Source: Gillisia sp. UBA3175
GTDB lineage: Bacteria; Bacteroidota; Bacteroidia; Flavobacteriales; Flavobacteriaceae
NCBI GenBank assembly: GCA_002364325.1
Contig: DEXV01000003.1
Span: 413,320 to 477,319, forward strand
DNA: 64,000 bases
Reading direction: 5' to 3'
The position numbers and the translations under genes were made by a program. The notes below the pieces were generated by a model. That model worked only from the letters and a program-made list of their open reading frames with translations. It was not told where the DNA came from and ran no database searches. This document shows positions 54,615 to 63,244 of the stretch, piece after piece (the first letter of the stretch is position 1; each line of letters starts with the position of its first letter).

Positions 54615-55331
54615 ATGAAATTAGACCTATTAGCTATTGGAGCACATCCAGACGATATTGAGTTGAGCTGTGCAGGAACAATAGCCAAAGAAGTTGCGAG
54701 AGGAAAGAAAGTTGGAGTATTAGATCTAACCCGAGGAGAGTTAGGAACTCGGGGTACTGCAGATATGAGAGATAAGGAAGCTGCAGATGCTTCTAAGATC
54801 TTAGGTTTGCACATGAGGCATAACCTAAAATTTAAAGATGGTTTTTTCAGTAATAATAAAAAGCATCAATTAGAGATCATAAAAGTGATAAGGAAATATA
54901 GGCCAGAGATCATTTTATGCAATGCGGTTAATGATAGGCATATAGATCATGGTAAAGGGGCGCAATTAGTGAGCGATGCCTGTTTTCTAAGTGGTTTGCG
55001 CAGGATTGAAACCAAAGAAGATGCAGTAGTGCAGGAGGCCTGGAGGCCAAAGCATGTATATCATTATATACAATGGAAGAATCTTCCTCCAGATATCGCG
55101 GTGGATATTACTGGATATATGGATATAAAGCTAAAATCTGTCCTTGCTTATAAAAGCCAATTCTTCGATGAAGATAGTGATGAACCTGCAACACCTATCT
55201 CTAGCGACAACTTTTTAGACAGTATAACCTATCGTGCAAGGGACTTAGGACGTTTAATTGGGACAGAATATGCAGAAGGTTATAATGTAGAGCGCTATCC
55301 TGCAGTGGATTCCATTTTTGATCTAATTTAA
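54615..55331 (+). CDS. bshB1: Bacillithiol biosynthesis deacetylase BshB1
   Basis: 238 residues of the PIG-L/LmbE deacetylase fold. The zinc motif is GAHPDDIELSC (His11, Asp14) with the second site NDRHIDHGKGA (His). It removes acetyl from GlcNAc-malate in bacillithiol synthesis. It follows the trans-sulfuration enzyme; bshA and bshC are elsewhere. With ytxJ it makes bacillithiol use in this organism very likely. Confidence 0.92.
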   Translation: MKLDLLAIGAHPDDIELSCAGTIAKEVARGKKVGVLDLTRGELGTRGTADMRDKEAADASKILGLHMRHNLKFKDGFFSNNKKHQLEIIKVIRKYRPEIILCNAVNDRHIDHGKGAQLVSDACFLSGLRRIETKEDAVVQEAWRPKHVYHYIQWKNLPPDIAVDITGYMDIKLKSVLAYKSQFFDEDSDEPATPISSDNFLDSITYRARDLGRLIGTEYAEGYNVERYPAVDSIFDLI

Positions 55332-55345
55332 TTTCATTTTTTTCT

Positions 55346-55376
55346 TTGAGAGAATATAGAAAAAATATACATTTGC
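55346..55376 (+). promoter_or_regulatory. Promoter of the tRNA-His gene
   Basis: TTTG (55346-55349), a 19-base spacer and TACATTTG (55369-55376) match the Bacteroidota -33/-7 promoter fully. The transcript would begin about 55382, just before the tRNA. The best promoter match in the window. Confidence 0.7.
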
Positions 55377-55390
55377 ATCCGCGAATAAAT

Positions 55391-55466
55391 GGTGGTTGTA
55401 GCTCAGCTGGTTAGAGCATCGGTTTGTGGTACCGAGGGTCGCCGGTTCGAACCCGGTCTTCCACCC
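55391..55466 (+). tRNA. tRNA-His (anticodon GTG)
   Basis: Cloverleaf folds cleanly: D-arm GCTC...GAGC, anticodon stem TCGGT/ACCGA with loop TTGTGGT (GTG anticodon), T-arm with TTCGAAC. The extra 5' G at 55391 is the G-1 typical of tRNA-His. The CCA end is not encoded. With G-1 at 55391 the acceptor stem (GTGGTTG against CTTCCAC) has two T-T mismatches at pairs 5:68 and 6:67. Terminator follows at 55473. Confidence 0.95.
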
Positions 55467-55472
55467 TTTTTT

Positions 55473-55503
55473 AAACTCCTTAGGAAACTAAGGAGTTTTT
55501 TTT
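55473..55503 (+). terminator. Terminator of tRNA-His
   Basis: AAACTCCTTAG pairs with CTAAGGAGTTT (11 bp) around a GAAA loop, then a run of eight T or more. Only the plus strand has a T-tract. Confidence 0.9.
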
Positions 55504-55570
55504 ATTTCAAATTTTTAATTTGAAGTAGATAAAATAAGAATCGTAAAAGTTTAAGATGAATACAATCTCG

Positions 55571-56116
55571 TTAAGGCACTAAATAAGTTTTTTTCCATTC
55601 ACCATCTACTAACCTAAATCGAGCTCTTAGATGATTATAGTCTGTTCTTAGCTTTAATATTTCTATTCTTTTAGGCACAAATTCCAAAACTCCAAAATGT
55701 ATTTTTTTCGTGCGTTTAATAGAAAAAGGATCTTTAATAGGCTTTCCAGGCGCCATAAATGAATTGTAATTATTTACTGCATTTCCATCTATGTTATTTC
55801 TATTTATTTCCCATTGTTCGCTATCGGTGTGGATATGCACAATTCCATTAAATATTACCTGTAGTTTATTTTTTGGATCATAGAACAACGCGCTGCTTTT
55901 AGAATTTTCCTTTAGTTGCTTGATCTTATTAGCTCTAAGGTCTGTATAAAACAATAAATTATTGTTAGCTGTTATTCCCCGTAATATCACTATTCGTTGT
56001 TTAACTCCAGATTTCTCATTTTGGGTTGCCAAACTGCAATTTTTAAAAGCATGCTCATTTTCAGATAATGCGGTATTTAACGATTTCCAGGCCTCTTGAA
56101 ATAAGTCGTTTAACAT
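55571..56116 (-). CDS. Pyridoxamine 5'-phosphate oxidase-like FMN protein
   Basis: 181 residues of the split-barrel flavin fold. FKNCSLATQNEKSGVKQRIV, LLFYTDLRANKIKQLKEN and ALFYDPKNKLQVIFNGIVHI are typical; PGKPIKDPFS and the C-terminal arginine patch (LRARFRLVDGEWKKTYLVP) follow. Resembles the general pyridoxamine-oxidase-like group and not full PdxH, so the substrate is uncertain. Confidence 0.85.
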   Translation of the reverse strand: MLNDLFQEAWKSLNTALSENEHAFKNCSLATQNEKSGVKQRIVILRGITANNNLLFYTDLRANKIKQLKENSKSSALFYDPKNKLQVIFNGIVHIHTDSEQWEINRNNIDGNAVNNYNSFMAPGKPIKDPFSIKRTKKIHFGVLEFVPKRIEILKLRTDYNHLRARFRLVDGEWKKTYLVP

Positions 56117-56146
56117 AAGCTTAAATCTATTTTAAATGTGAAAAAG

Positions 56147-56154
56147 TATCTTTG
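56147..56154 (+). promoter_or_regulatory. Candidate -7 box for the DsbA-like gene
   Basis: TATCTTTG, an exact TAnnTTTG match; leader about 13 bases. No -33 box at the right distance. Confidence 0.4.
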
Positions 56155-56172
56155 CTTCTAAAATAGAAAAAG

Positions 56173-56811
56173 ATGATTAAAGATACAATATATTATGTTT
56201 ACGATCCACTTTGCAGTTGGTGTTATGGATTCTCTCCAGTGATGAAAAAATTGAAAAATTCTTACGATAATGAATTTAATTTTGAAGTTATTTCCGGTGG
56301 AATGCAATCTGGAGATAGAAAACAACCTGTAAGTGTTATCCGGGATTATTTGAAAGGCGCTTATAAGAATGTTACAGAGAGAACAGGTGTTGAGTTTGGA
56401 GATAAATTCATGAAAGTCTTGGACGATGGAACTAGAATTCTGGATTCTATCCCACCATCTATAGCGCTTTCTATTATAAAAGAATTAAAGCCTGAGGAAA
56501 CTTTAAATTTTGCTGCAATAATTCAAGAAGCTATCTATTATGATGGAATGGATTGGAACTTAGTTGAAGCATATTTTCCATATCTAGAAAAATATAATAT
56601 TGATCCTGATGAATTCATGAAAAAATTTGAAGATCCTTTTTATAAAGAAAAAACTTTAGAGGATTTTAAACTGGCTTCAAATTTTGGTGTTACTGGCTTT
56701 CCTACAGTAATTCTCAAAAAGGATGATAAATATTATTTACTAGCTCAAGGCTTTGTTCCTTTTGAGCAATTAAATGCTTCTGTGGAACAGATACTAAAAT
56801 CTCAAAATTAA
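56173..56811 (+). CDS. DsbA/FrnE-like thioredoxin-fold protein, cytoplasmic
   Basis: 212 residues. CSWCYGF at residues 14-20 supplies the CxxC redox pair; TGFPTVIL is the cis-Pro loop. No signal peptide, so it acts inside the cell. Proteins of this type are disulfide oxidoreductases or isomerases. The context of bacillithiol genes suggests thiol maintenance. Confidence 0.88.
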   Translation: MIKDTIYYVYDPLCSWCYGFSPVMKKLKNSYDNEFNFEVISGGMQSGDRKQPVSVIRDYLKGAYKNVTERTGVEFGDKFMKVLDDGTRILDSIPPSIALSIIKELKPEETLNFAAIIQEAIYYDGMDWNLVEAYFPYLEKYNIDPDEFMKKFEDPFYKEKTLEDFKLASNFGVTGFPTVILKKDDKYYLLAQGFVPFEQLNASVEQILKSQN

Positions 56812-56812
56812 A

Positions 56813-57559
56813 TTAATCAATTTTATATTCCAATCTCATAGTGATAGAAGCTGTTTTCTTTTTATCCTGCGTATTATAAGCCCCGCTCCAACTATAATCT
56901 TCACCGCTATTTTGCCCGGTGATCTGAAAAACGCCCATGCTGGCATTATTTAATTCCCCTAAACTTCCTCCGCTGTTCTCTGCAATTTTTTCCGCCCTAA
57001 CATGAGCATCTTCTGTGGCCTTGGAGATCATTGCAATTTTAAGTTCAGATATTTTAGTGTAATAATAGCGAGGAGGAGTGGAGTTAAATTGAACACCTTT
57101 ATTCAAAAGCTCTGTGATCTCTCTGGATACAGATTCTATTAATTCTACATTGTTAGATTCAATTTTTACTGCTTGTGTAAGCAAATAGCCTTTAAATATG
57201 CTACCAACATAATTCCCATTCTGATATTGATTTTCTTGTTGTTCACTGGTCTGAACCGAGTTAAAAACAATATTTTCTGTTGGAATTCCCTTTTCAACTA
57301 AATATTTTCTTACCGTTTCTTTATCTGCATTAAGATCTGAATAGGCTTCTCTAAGGTTAGGAGACATTCTTGTAAACTGTCCTTCCCATACAATTAGGTC
57401 TGAAGTAAAGTTTTCACTTCCAGAGCCCGTAACCGAGATCACACCTACCGGTTGAGCTCTTTTTATATAGGCGTTTCCTAAAAGAAATGCAGCCAATACA
57501 ATCGCTATAGAAAAAATAATTGCAACTAAATATTTCATAAAAGGAGATTTTACATGCAT
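56813..57559 (-). CDS. SIMPL/DUF541 domain protein, exported or membrane-anchored
   Basis: 248 residues: an N-terminal hydrophobic segment (about 9-29, MKYLVAIIFSIAIVLAAFLL) then the SIMPL domain (VISVTGSGSE, KIAENSGGSLGELNNA). A downstream ATG at 57538 is a possible start. Bacterial SIMPL proteins form large periplasmic rings of unclear role. Ends 2 bases from the DsbA-like stop. Confidence 0.85.
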   Translation of the reverse strand: MHVKSPFMKYLVAIIFSIAIVLAAFLLGNAYIKRAQPVGVISVTGSGSENFTSDLIVWEGQFTRMSPNLREAYSDLNADKETVRKYLVEKGIPTENIVFNSVQTSEQQENQYQNGNYVGSIFKGYLLTQAVKIESNNVELIESVSREITELLNKGVQFNSTPPRYYYTKISELKIAMISKATEDAHVRAEKIAENSGGSLGELNNASMGVFQITGQNSGEDYSWSGAYNTQDKKKTASITMRLEYKID

Positions 57560-57609
57560 TTAAAGATATAAATTAATAAATCTGCTAGGTCATTATTCAT
57601 TCAAATTCT

Positions 57610-57617
57610 TACTTTTG
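57610..57617 (+). promoter_or_regulatory. -7 box immediately before guaA
   Basis: TACTTTTG (TAnnTTTG match) ends 3 bases before the guaA ATG, so transcription from it would give a leaderless or nearly leaderless mRNA. No -33 TTG is in place, so an alternative start further upstream is possible. Confidence 0.35.
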
Positions 57618-57620
57618 CAC

Positions 57621-59153
57621 ATGCAACAAAACGTACTTATTTTAGACTTTGGTTCACAGTATACACAGCTTATAGCAAGACGTGTTAGAGAGCTTAACAT
57701 CTACTGTGAAATTCATCCATACAATAATCCACCTAAAGACATTTCGGGTTTTAAAGCAACAATCCTTTCAGGAAGTCCTTTTTCTGTAAGAGCGGAAGAT
57801 GCACCGCATCCGGATCTCTCAGAAATAAGAGGTAAAATGCCTTTGCTAGCTGTATGTTACGGAGCGCAATATTTAGCTCATTTTCATGGAGGAAAGGTGG
57901 AAGCTTCAGAAACCAGAGAATATGGAAGAGCAAATTTGTCTGTTATAAAAGATGCTGAAGTTTTGTTTGAAGACATCACAGAGAACTCCCAAGTTTGGAT
58001 GAGCCATAGCGATACTATTAAGGAATTACCCACTAATGCGGTACGTTTAGCAAGTACAACAGATGTGCTAAATGCTGCATATAGAATTGATGGAGAAGAG
58101 ACTTTTGCCATACAATTTCATCCGGAAGTGTATCACACTTCAGACGGGAAACAACTTTTAGAGAATTTCCTCGTAAAAATAGCTGGAGTGAAGCAAACCT
58201 GGACGCCTGAAGCTTTTGTAGACATGACGGTTTCAGAATTAAAAGAAAAGATAGGAGATGATAAAGTAGTTCTTGGATTAAGTGGTGGAGTAGATAGCAC
58301 TGTTGCAGCGGTACTATTACATAAAGCAATAGGGAAAAATCTATATTGTATCTTCGTTAATAACGGACTTTTAAGAAAGAACGAATTTGAAAGTGTGCTG
58401 GATCAATACAAGCACATGGGGCTTAACGTAAAAGGGGTAGATGCTTCGGCACGTTTCTTGGATGCTCTTGCTGGAATAAGCGAACCTGAAGCGAAAAGAA
58501 AGAAGATTGGGAATGCTTTTATCGAAGTTTTTGATGATGAAGCTCACCAGATCCAAGATGTGAAATTTTTAGCTCAAGGAACAATTTATCCAGACGTGAT
58601 AGAATCGGTTTCCGCAACTGGAGGACCATCGGCCACTATTAAATCGCATCACAATGTAGGTGGATTGCCAGATTTTATGAAATTAAAGATCGTAGAACCT
58701 TTGCGTTCTTTATTCAAGGATGAGGTAAGACGAGTAGGAGCTGAGTTGGGAATAGATAAAGAATTATTAGGAAGACACCCATTTCCTGGGCCAGGTTTGG
58801 CAATTAGGATACTTGGAGATGTAACAGCAGAAAAAGTTAGGATCCTTCAAGAAGTAGATGCCATTTTTATTAATGGTTTAAAAGAGTGGATGTTGTATGA
58901 TAAAGTGTGGCAAGCTGGAGCAATCTTATTACCGGTAAATTCGGTAGGAGTTATGGGAGACGAGAGAACCTATGAAAAAGTAGTGGCTTTACGAGCTGTA
59001 GAATCTACAGATGGCATGACCGCAGATTGGGTGCCTCTACCTCACGAATTCTTGCAAAAAACATCGAATGCCATAATAAACAGGGTAAAAGGCGTTAATA
59101 GAGTAGTATATGATATTAGTTCTAAACCACCTGCAACTATAGAGTGGGAATAG
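57621..59153 (+). CDS. guaA: GMP synthase (glutamine-hydrolysing)
   Basis: 510 residues from ATG 57621 (a TTG at 57615 is in frame but lies inside the promoter box). Amidotransferase domain: [16 protein letters not shown], catalytic Cys79 in AVCYGAQ, triad HPE in [15 protein letters not shown] pyrophosphatase: [19 protein letters not shown] and the C-terminal [20 protein letters not shown]. Converts XMP to GMP. A clear housekeeping gene. Confidence 0.97.
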   Translation: MQQNVLILDFGSQYTQLIARRVRELNIYCEIHPYNNPPKDISGFKATILSGSPFSVRAEDAPHPDLSEIRGKMPLLAVCYGAQYLAHFHGGKVEASETREYGRANLSVIKDAEVLFEDITENSQVWMSHSDTIKELPTNAVRLASTTDVLNAAYRIDGEETFAIQFHPEVYHTSDGKQLLENFLVKIAGVKQTWTPEAFVDMTVSELKEKIGDDKVVLGLSGGVDSTVAAVLLHKAIGKNLYCIFVNNGLLRKNEFESVLDQYKHMGLNVKGVDASARFLDALAGISEPEAKRKKIGNAFIEVFDDEAHQIQDVKFLAQGTIYPDVIESVSATGGPSATIKSHHNVGGLPDFMKLKIVEPLRSLFKDEVRRVGAELGIDKELLGRHPFPGPGLAIRILGDVTAEKVRILQEVDAIFINGLKEWMLYDKVWQAGAILLPVNSVGVMGDERTYEKVVALRAVESTDGMTADWVPLPHEFLQKTSNAIINRVKGVNRVVYDISSKPPATIEWE

Positions 59154-59192
59154 AACATTAATAAACCAATTGAAAATTATAACAAATAACCA

Positions 59193-61214
59193 ATGAGATA
59201 CCTACTAATTATATGCTTTTTCATTCAAGTAATTACGACCTCTGCCTTTGGTCAGGCATATAAATATCATACTGTTTCCTCCGGAGAAACAGTATATAGT
59301 GTTTCTAAGAAGTATGAAATTAGTCAAGAAGACCTTATTAAATATAATCCAGATGCAAAGGCTGGATTGCAGGTGAATGATAAATTGGCGATCCCTATAA
59401 CGGGGAATACTTATGAATCTTCAACAAAAAAAGCGATCAGCTTTAATTCTCATAAAGTTCAGAAAAAGGAAACTTTATACAGCTTATCCAAACAATATGG
59501 TGTAAGTGTAGAGGATATTAAAAAATATAACAAACAGCTTTATTCTAAAGAACTTCAAAATGGAGAGATCATTCAGATCCCCGTTTTGGTGGTAGACTAT
59601 TCTCCTACTGAAAAAGTGATAATCTCTGAACGTAAAGAAACTCCAGTAAAGGAACGTGTTATTATTGCTGAAAAAGAAGAAAGGGCAGATCCTCCAGTAA
59701 AAATAGTAAACTCTCAAAACATAAAAACTAGAGAGCATATCATCTTACCAAAAGAGACCAAATATGGAATTGCCCGTAAATATGGAATGACGGTAAAAGA
59801 ATTAGAAGAGCTTAATCCTATGGTTGGTACTCTAAGACCGGGGATCATGCTTAAAGTAGGAACAAATGTTTTGGACCAACCGGTTATAATTACAGACGAT
59901 GATTTTGACTTTTATGAGGTTCAGCCGCAAGAAACTATGTATGGTTTAACCAGAAGATTTCAGGTAGAAGAAGATTCTTTGGTAGCTTTAAATCCTGCAT
60001 TGAAGGATGGATTAAAATGGGGAATGATCTTAAAGGTTCCAACAAAAGATGCAAAAGGCAGAAAATCAGAAGATATTGAGGTTGCAGATATTCCGGCATT
60101 GCCAACTTCTGAACTAAGATCTATAGACCTTTCTACAAAATTGAAAAATTTTGAAACGAAGAATTTGGTATTAATGTTACCCTATAATTTAAGCAAGATC
60201 AGGAATGACTCTACTTCTAATGCCAGGGAGGTAATAACTAATGATAGAGTTTTACGAATCTCTTTAGATTTTTATAGTGGCGCATTAATGGCTGTAGAAA
60301 GAGCGAAAGAGCTAGGTATTTCTACCAATTTAAGAATTTATGACACTCAGAATCAAGCAGGAAAAGTTTCTTCTATAATTTCAGGAAACGACTTTAAAAA
60401 TGTAGATGCGGTAATAGGACCTTTGTTGCAGGCAACCTCTGAGGAAGCAGCATCTAAACTCTCAGGTTTAAAAGTTCCAGTTATTTCCCCAATGACCAAT
60501 AGAGAATTGAGAGACCTTCCAAATCTTTATCAATCTAGGCCAAGTGATGATATGTTACGTGACGCCATGATAGATTACATCAGGAATAACTCTCAAGGTA
60601 AAAATGTGATCATAGTTGCCGATGGAGCTTCAGCTAATATAAAAGCGAAATTGATAAGTGAATTGCCAAATGCAAGGATAGTAAATCCGGGTTCCAACAA
60701 TATTTCTGAAGGATCTCTTGGGGCTGTTTTGGATAAGTCTAGAGAAAACTGGATCGTTCTAGAATCGGAAAGTTTAGGCTTGCTAGGTAGTGCAACTTCA
60801 GCATTAAGCAGATTATCCAGAAATAATAGAATTACGTTGTTCACTACTTATAAAAATAACTCTTTTGAAAGTGACGTAGTAAATAATGAACATTTAGGAG
60901 ATCTTAATTTCCATTTCCCTTCAGAATATAAAGAATTTGATGAAAGTATATCCGACAGTTTTATAGATGCGTATAAAACTAAATACGGATTCATTCCGAA
61001 TAAATATACAGTAAGAGGATATGATCTCACTTTAGATGTCTTGTTAAGACTTGCTGCTATGGGTAGTATGGAGGAATCTGTGAAAGCCAATATTATAACA
61101 GAGTATGTAGAGAATAAGTTTCTTTATAAGCCAAAACCTAATGGCGGATTTTATAATGATGCTATCTATATTATGCATCTTAACAAGGATCTTACATTAA
61201 GCGTTTCCAAATAA
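59193..61214 (+). CDS. LysM repeat protein fused to a periplasmic-binding-type domain
   Basis: 673 residues with a signal peptide (about 1-20, SAFGQ). Four LysM modules are seen starting near residues 24, 88, 190 and 240 (YHTVSSGETVYSVSKKYEIS, VQKKETLYSLSKQYGVS, LPKETKYGIARKYGMT, VQPQETMYGLTRRFQVE). The C-terminal half (about 320-660) looks like a Leu/Ile/Val-type binding domain (VDAVIGPLLQATSEEAASKL, VISPMTNRELR). LysM binds peptidoglycan, so this is a wall-bound receptor of unknown ligand. Confidence 0.85.
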   Translation: MRYLLIICFFIQVITTSAFGQAYKYHTVSSGETVYSVSKKYEISQEDLIKYNPDAKAGLQVNDKLAIPITGNTYESSTKKAISFNSHKVQKKETLYSLSKQYGVSVEDIKKYNKQLYSKELQNGEIIQIPVLVVDYSPTEKVIISERKETPVKERVIIAEKEERADPPVKIVNSQNIKTREHIILPKETKYGIARKYGMTVKELEELNPMVGTLRPGIMLKVGTNVLDQPVIITDDDFDFYEVQPQETMYGLTRRFQVEEDSLVALNPALKDGLKWGMILKVPTKDAKGRKSEDIEVADIPALPTSELRSIDLSTKLKNFETKNLVLMLPYNLSKIRNDSTSNAREVITNDRVLRISLDFYSGALMAVERAKELGISTNLRIYDTQNQAGKVSSIISGNDFKNVDAVIGPLLQATSEEAASKLSGLKVPVISPMTNRELRDLPNLYQSRPSDDMLRDAMIDYIRNNSQGKNVIIVADGASANIKAKLISELPNARIVNPGSNNISEGSLGAVLDKSRENWIVLESESLGLLGSATSALSRLSRNNRITLFTTYKNNSFESDVVNNEHLGDLNFHFPSEYKEFDESISDSFIDAYKTKYGFIPNKYTVRGYDLTLDVLLRLAAMGSMEESVKANIITEYVENKFLYKPKPNGGFYNDAIYIMHLNKDLTLSVSK

Positions 61215-61220
61215 AAAATT

Positions 61221-61619
61221 ATGACATCAAAAGTGACCTATAAGGGAGACCTGCGCACAGAGTGTGAACATTTGCAAAGTGGAAAAGTGCTAATTACCGA
61301 TGCTCCTGTGGATAATAATGGAAAAGGGGAAGCATTTTCTCCAACAGATACCGTAGCAACAGCAATGGCATCTTGTATGATAACCATTATGGGAATTAAG
61401 GCCAACGAGATGGACTTAGATATTAAAGGAACCTATGCTGAAGTTACCAAACATATGACTGTAAATCCCCGAAGAATTTCCGGGATAGATGTACAGCTTT
61501 ATGTAAAGGGAGAATTAACAGATAGAGATAAGACAATTCTTGAAAATGCTGGAAAAACCTGTCCTGTAATTCAAAGCCTTCATCCAGACATTATTAAAAA
61601 TATTTCTTTTAATTATTAA
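61221..61619 (+). CDS. OsmC family peroxiredoxin-like protein
   Basis: 132 residues. TDTVATAMASCMITIMGI holds the peroxidatic cysteine, and the second sits in ENAGKTCPVIQSL. OsmC/Ohr proteins reduce organic hydroperoxides. Six bases after the LysM gene. Confidence 0.9.
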   Translation: MTSKVTYKGDLRTECEHLQSGKVLITDAPVDNNGKGEAFSPTDTVATAMASCMITIMGIKANEMDLDIKGTYAEVTKHMTVNPRRISGIDVQLYVKGELTDRDKTILENAGKTCPVIQSLHPDIIKNISFNY

Positions 61620-61622
61620 CTA

Positions 61623-62171
61623 TTGAAAAAGGGTATCCTTCTATTACTGTTACTTGTTAGCTGTATTTCTTTTGGGCAATCCGGAAATAAATTAGTGTGG
61701 GAGGAAAACAGGAAGTTAGGTTGGGAAGATTTTCAAGGAAAACCTTCTGTGGAAATTCCTTTTCACGCCAACACCAATTCTGGAATAGCTTATTCTTGGG
61801 GAATGAAAGGTTCTGCAAATCGTTTAGAGTTGACTTATACTGTAGAGACTTTTTTTTATACAGATCAGAGTTGGGTGAGGCCAGATTTTAAAAATGACTT
61901 TTTGCTGAAGCATGAACAACTTCATTTTGATATCTCAGAATTATATGCAAGAAAATTGCGAGTATTGCTATCTCAGGTAGATGGATCCAAATTGAATAAG
62001 GATTCCAGCAAGCAGCTAAATAAATTATATGAAACTATAGCTGCAGAGCGAAGCGCCATGCAAGAGCAATTTGATAAAGAAACCAATCACAGCTCATATA
62101 AGGAAGTAGAGCTTAAATGGCAACTAAAAGTAGAGGAGGAGCTTAAAAAGTTAGCGGCCTTTAGTAATTAA
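61623..62171 (+). CDS. Exported DUF922-like predicted zinc protease
   Basis: 182 residues with a signal peptide (MKKGILLLLLLVSCISFGQ). The HExxH-like LLKHEQLHFDISELYARKL fits the DUF922 family, thought to be metalloproteases. The start is TTG at 61623 (3 bases after OsmC); no ATG lies nearby, and the signal peptide needs this start. The stop overlaps the nmo stop by 4 bases (TTAA). Confidence 0.8.
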   Translation: MKKGILLLLLLVSCISFGQSGNKLVWEENRKLGWEDFQGKPSVEIPFHANTNSGIAYSWGMKGSANRLELTYTVETFFYTDQSWVRPDFKNDFLLKHEQLHFDISELYARKLRVLLSQVDGSKLNKDSSKQLNKLYETIAAERSAMQEQFDKETNHSSYKEVELKWQLKVEEELKKLAAFSN

Positions 62172-63109
62172 TAATTTGAGACCTCTTTTTTAGCAGTTTC
62201 AAATTCTCGCACTATTTCCTGAATAATTTGCGCAGCTGGTTTTATATCATGTATTAATCCCGCGATCTGTCCAATTTCTAATTCTCCTTCTTCCAGATCC
62301 CCTTCAAACATTCCTTTTTTAGCACGTGCGCGTCCCAGAAGTGTAATTAATTCTTCTTTTGTTGGTGCTGTATGATATAAAGATTGAACGTCATTATAGA
62401 ATTTATTCTTCAATAATCTAACAGGCGCCAATTCTTTTAAGGTAAGTTGCGTGTCACCTTCCTTGGCTTCTACCACCCTTTCTTTAAAATTTTTATGAGA
62501 AGAAGCTTCATTACTGGCTACAAATCTAGATCCTATTTGTACCGCATCGGCACCTAAAACCATAGCTGCGAGCATTCCTCTGCCTGTGGCAATTCCTCCA
62601 GCAGCAATAAGCGGTATTTCTATTTGTTCCTTCACCATTGGGATCAAGGTAAACGTGGTAGTTTCGTCTCTTCCATTATGGCCTCCGGCTTCAAAACCTT
62701 CAGCAACAACAGCATCTACCCCTGCTTCCTGAGATTTTAAGGCAAACTTGACACTGCTAACAACGTGAACTACTACAATTCCATGTTCCTGTAAATGTTT
62801 TGTCCAAGTCTTTGGATTCCCTGCCGAGGTGAACACAATTTTAACTCCTTCTTCAAAAATTATCTCCATGATCTTATCGATATCCGGATATAGCATAGGG
62901 ACATTTACTGCGAATGGAAAAGTCGTTGCTTTTTTACATTTCTGAATATGCTCTTTTAGAATTTCTGGATACATAGATCCTGCTCCAATAATACCTAATC
63001 CTCCATGGTTACTCACAGCACTCGCAAGCTTCCAACCACTAGCCCAGATCATTCCGGCTTGAATAATAGGATATTTTATATTAAAGAGTTGAGTAATTCT
63101 ATTAGGCAT
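62168..63109 (-). CDS. Nitronate monooxygenase family FMN enzyme
   Basis: 313 residues, TIM-barrel FMN enzyme. KYPIIQAGMIWASGWKLASA, NHGGLGIIGAGSM, AEGFEAGGHNGRDE, IAAGGIATGRGMLAAMVLGA and VQIGSRFVASNE are hallmarks of the 2-nitropropane dioxygenase group. Oxidises alkyl nitronates or related compounds; can also be a enoyl-reductase-like member. Convergent with the DUF922-like gene. Confidence 0.9.
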   Translation of the reverse strand: MPNRITQLFNIKYPIIQAGMIWASGWKLASAVSNHGGLGIIGAGSMYPEILKEHIQKCKKATTFPFAVNVPMLYPDIDKIMEIIFEEGVKIVFTSAGNPKTWTKHLQEHGIVVVHVVSSVKFALKSQEAGVDAVVAEGFEAGGHNGRDETTTFTLIPMVKEQIEIPLIAAGGIATGRGMLAAMVLGADAVQIGSRFVASNEASSHKNFKERVVEAKEGDTQLTLKELAPVRLLKNKFYNDVQSLYHTAPTKEELITLLGRARAKKGMFEGDLEEGELEIGQIAGLIHDIKPAAQIIQEIVREFETAKKEVSNY

Positions 63110-63161
63110 AGTTTATATTTTTTTCAGTTTTTAAATTTCTATAATTCTATTGCGAATCCTA

Positions 63162-63228
63162 GTTAAAAATTGCCACGAATCCACGAATATAATAATTTCT
63201 AATTCGTGAATTTGTGGCAATTTTTAAC
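63162..63228. repeat. Large imperfect palindrome (27-bp arms) between nmo and mnmA
   Basis: 63162-63188 and 63202-63228 pair at 25 of 27 positions around a 13-base loop; the left arm contains CCACGAAT twice in tandem. On the minus strand the right-hand arm runs into an A/T stretch. It resembles interspersed palindromic repeats seen in flavobacteria (from memory). It may also end the mnmA transcript. Confidence 0.75.
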
Positions 63229-63244
63229 ATATGATAGTTCTAAA

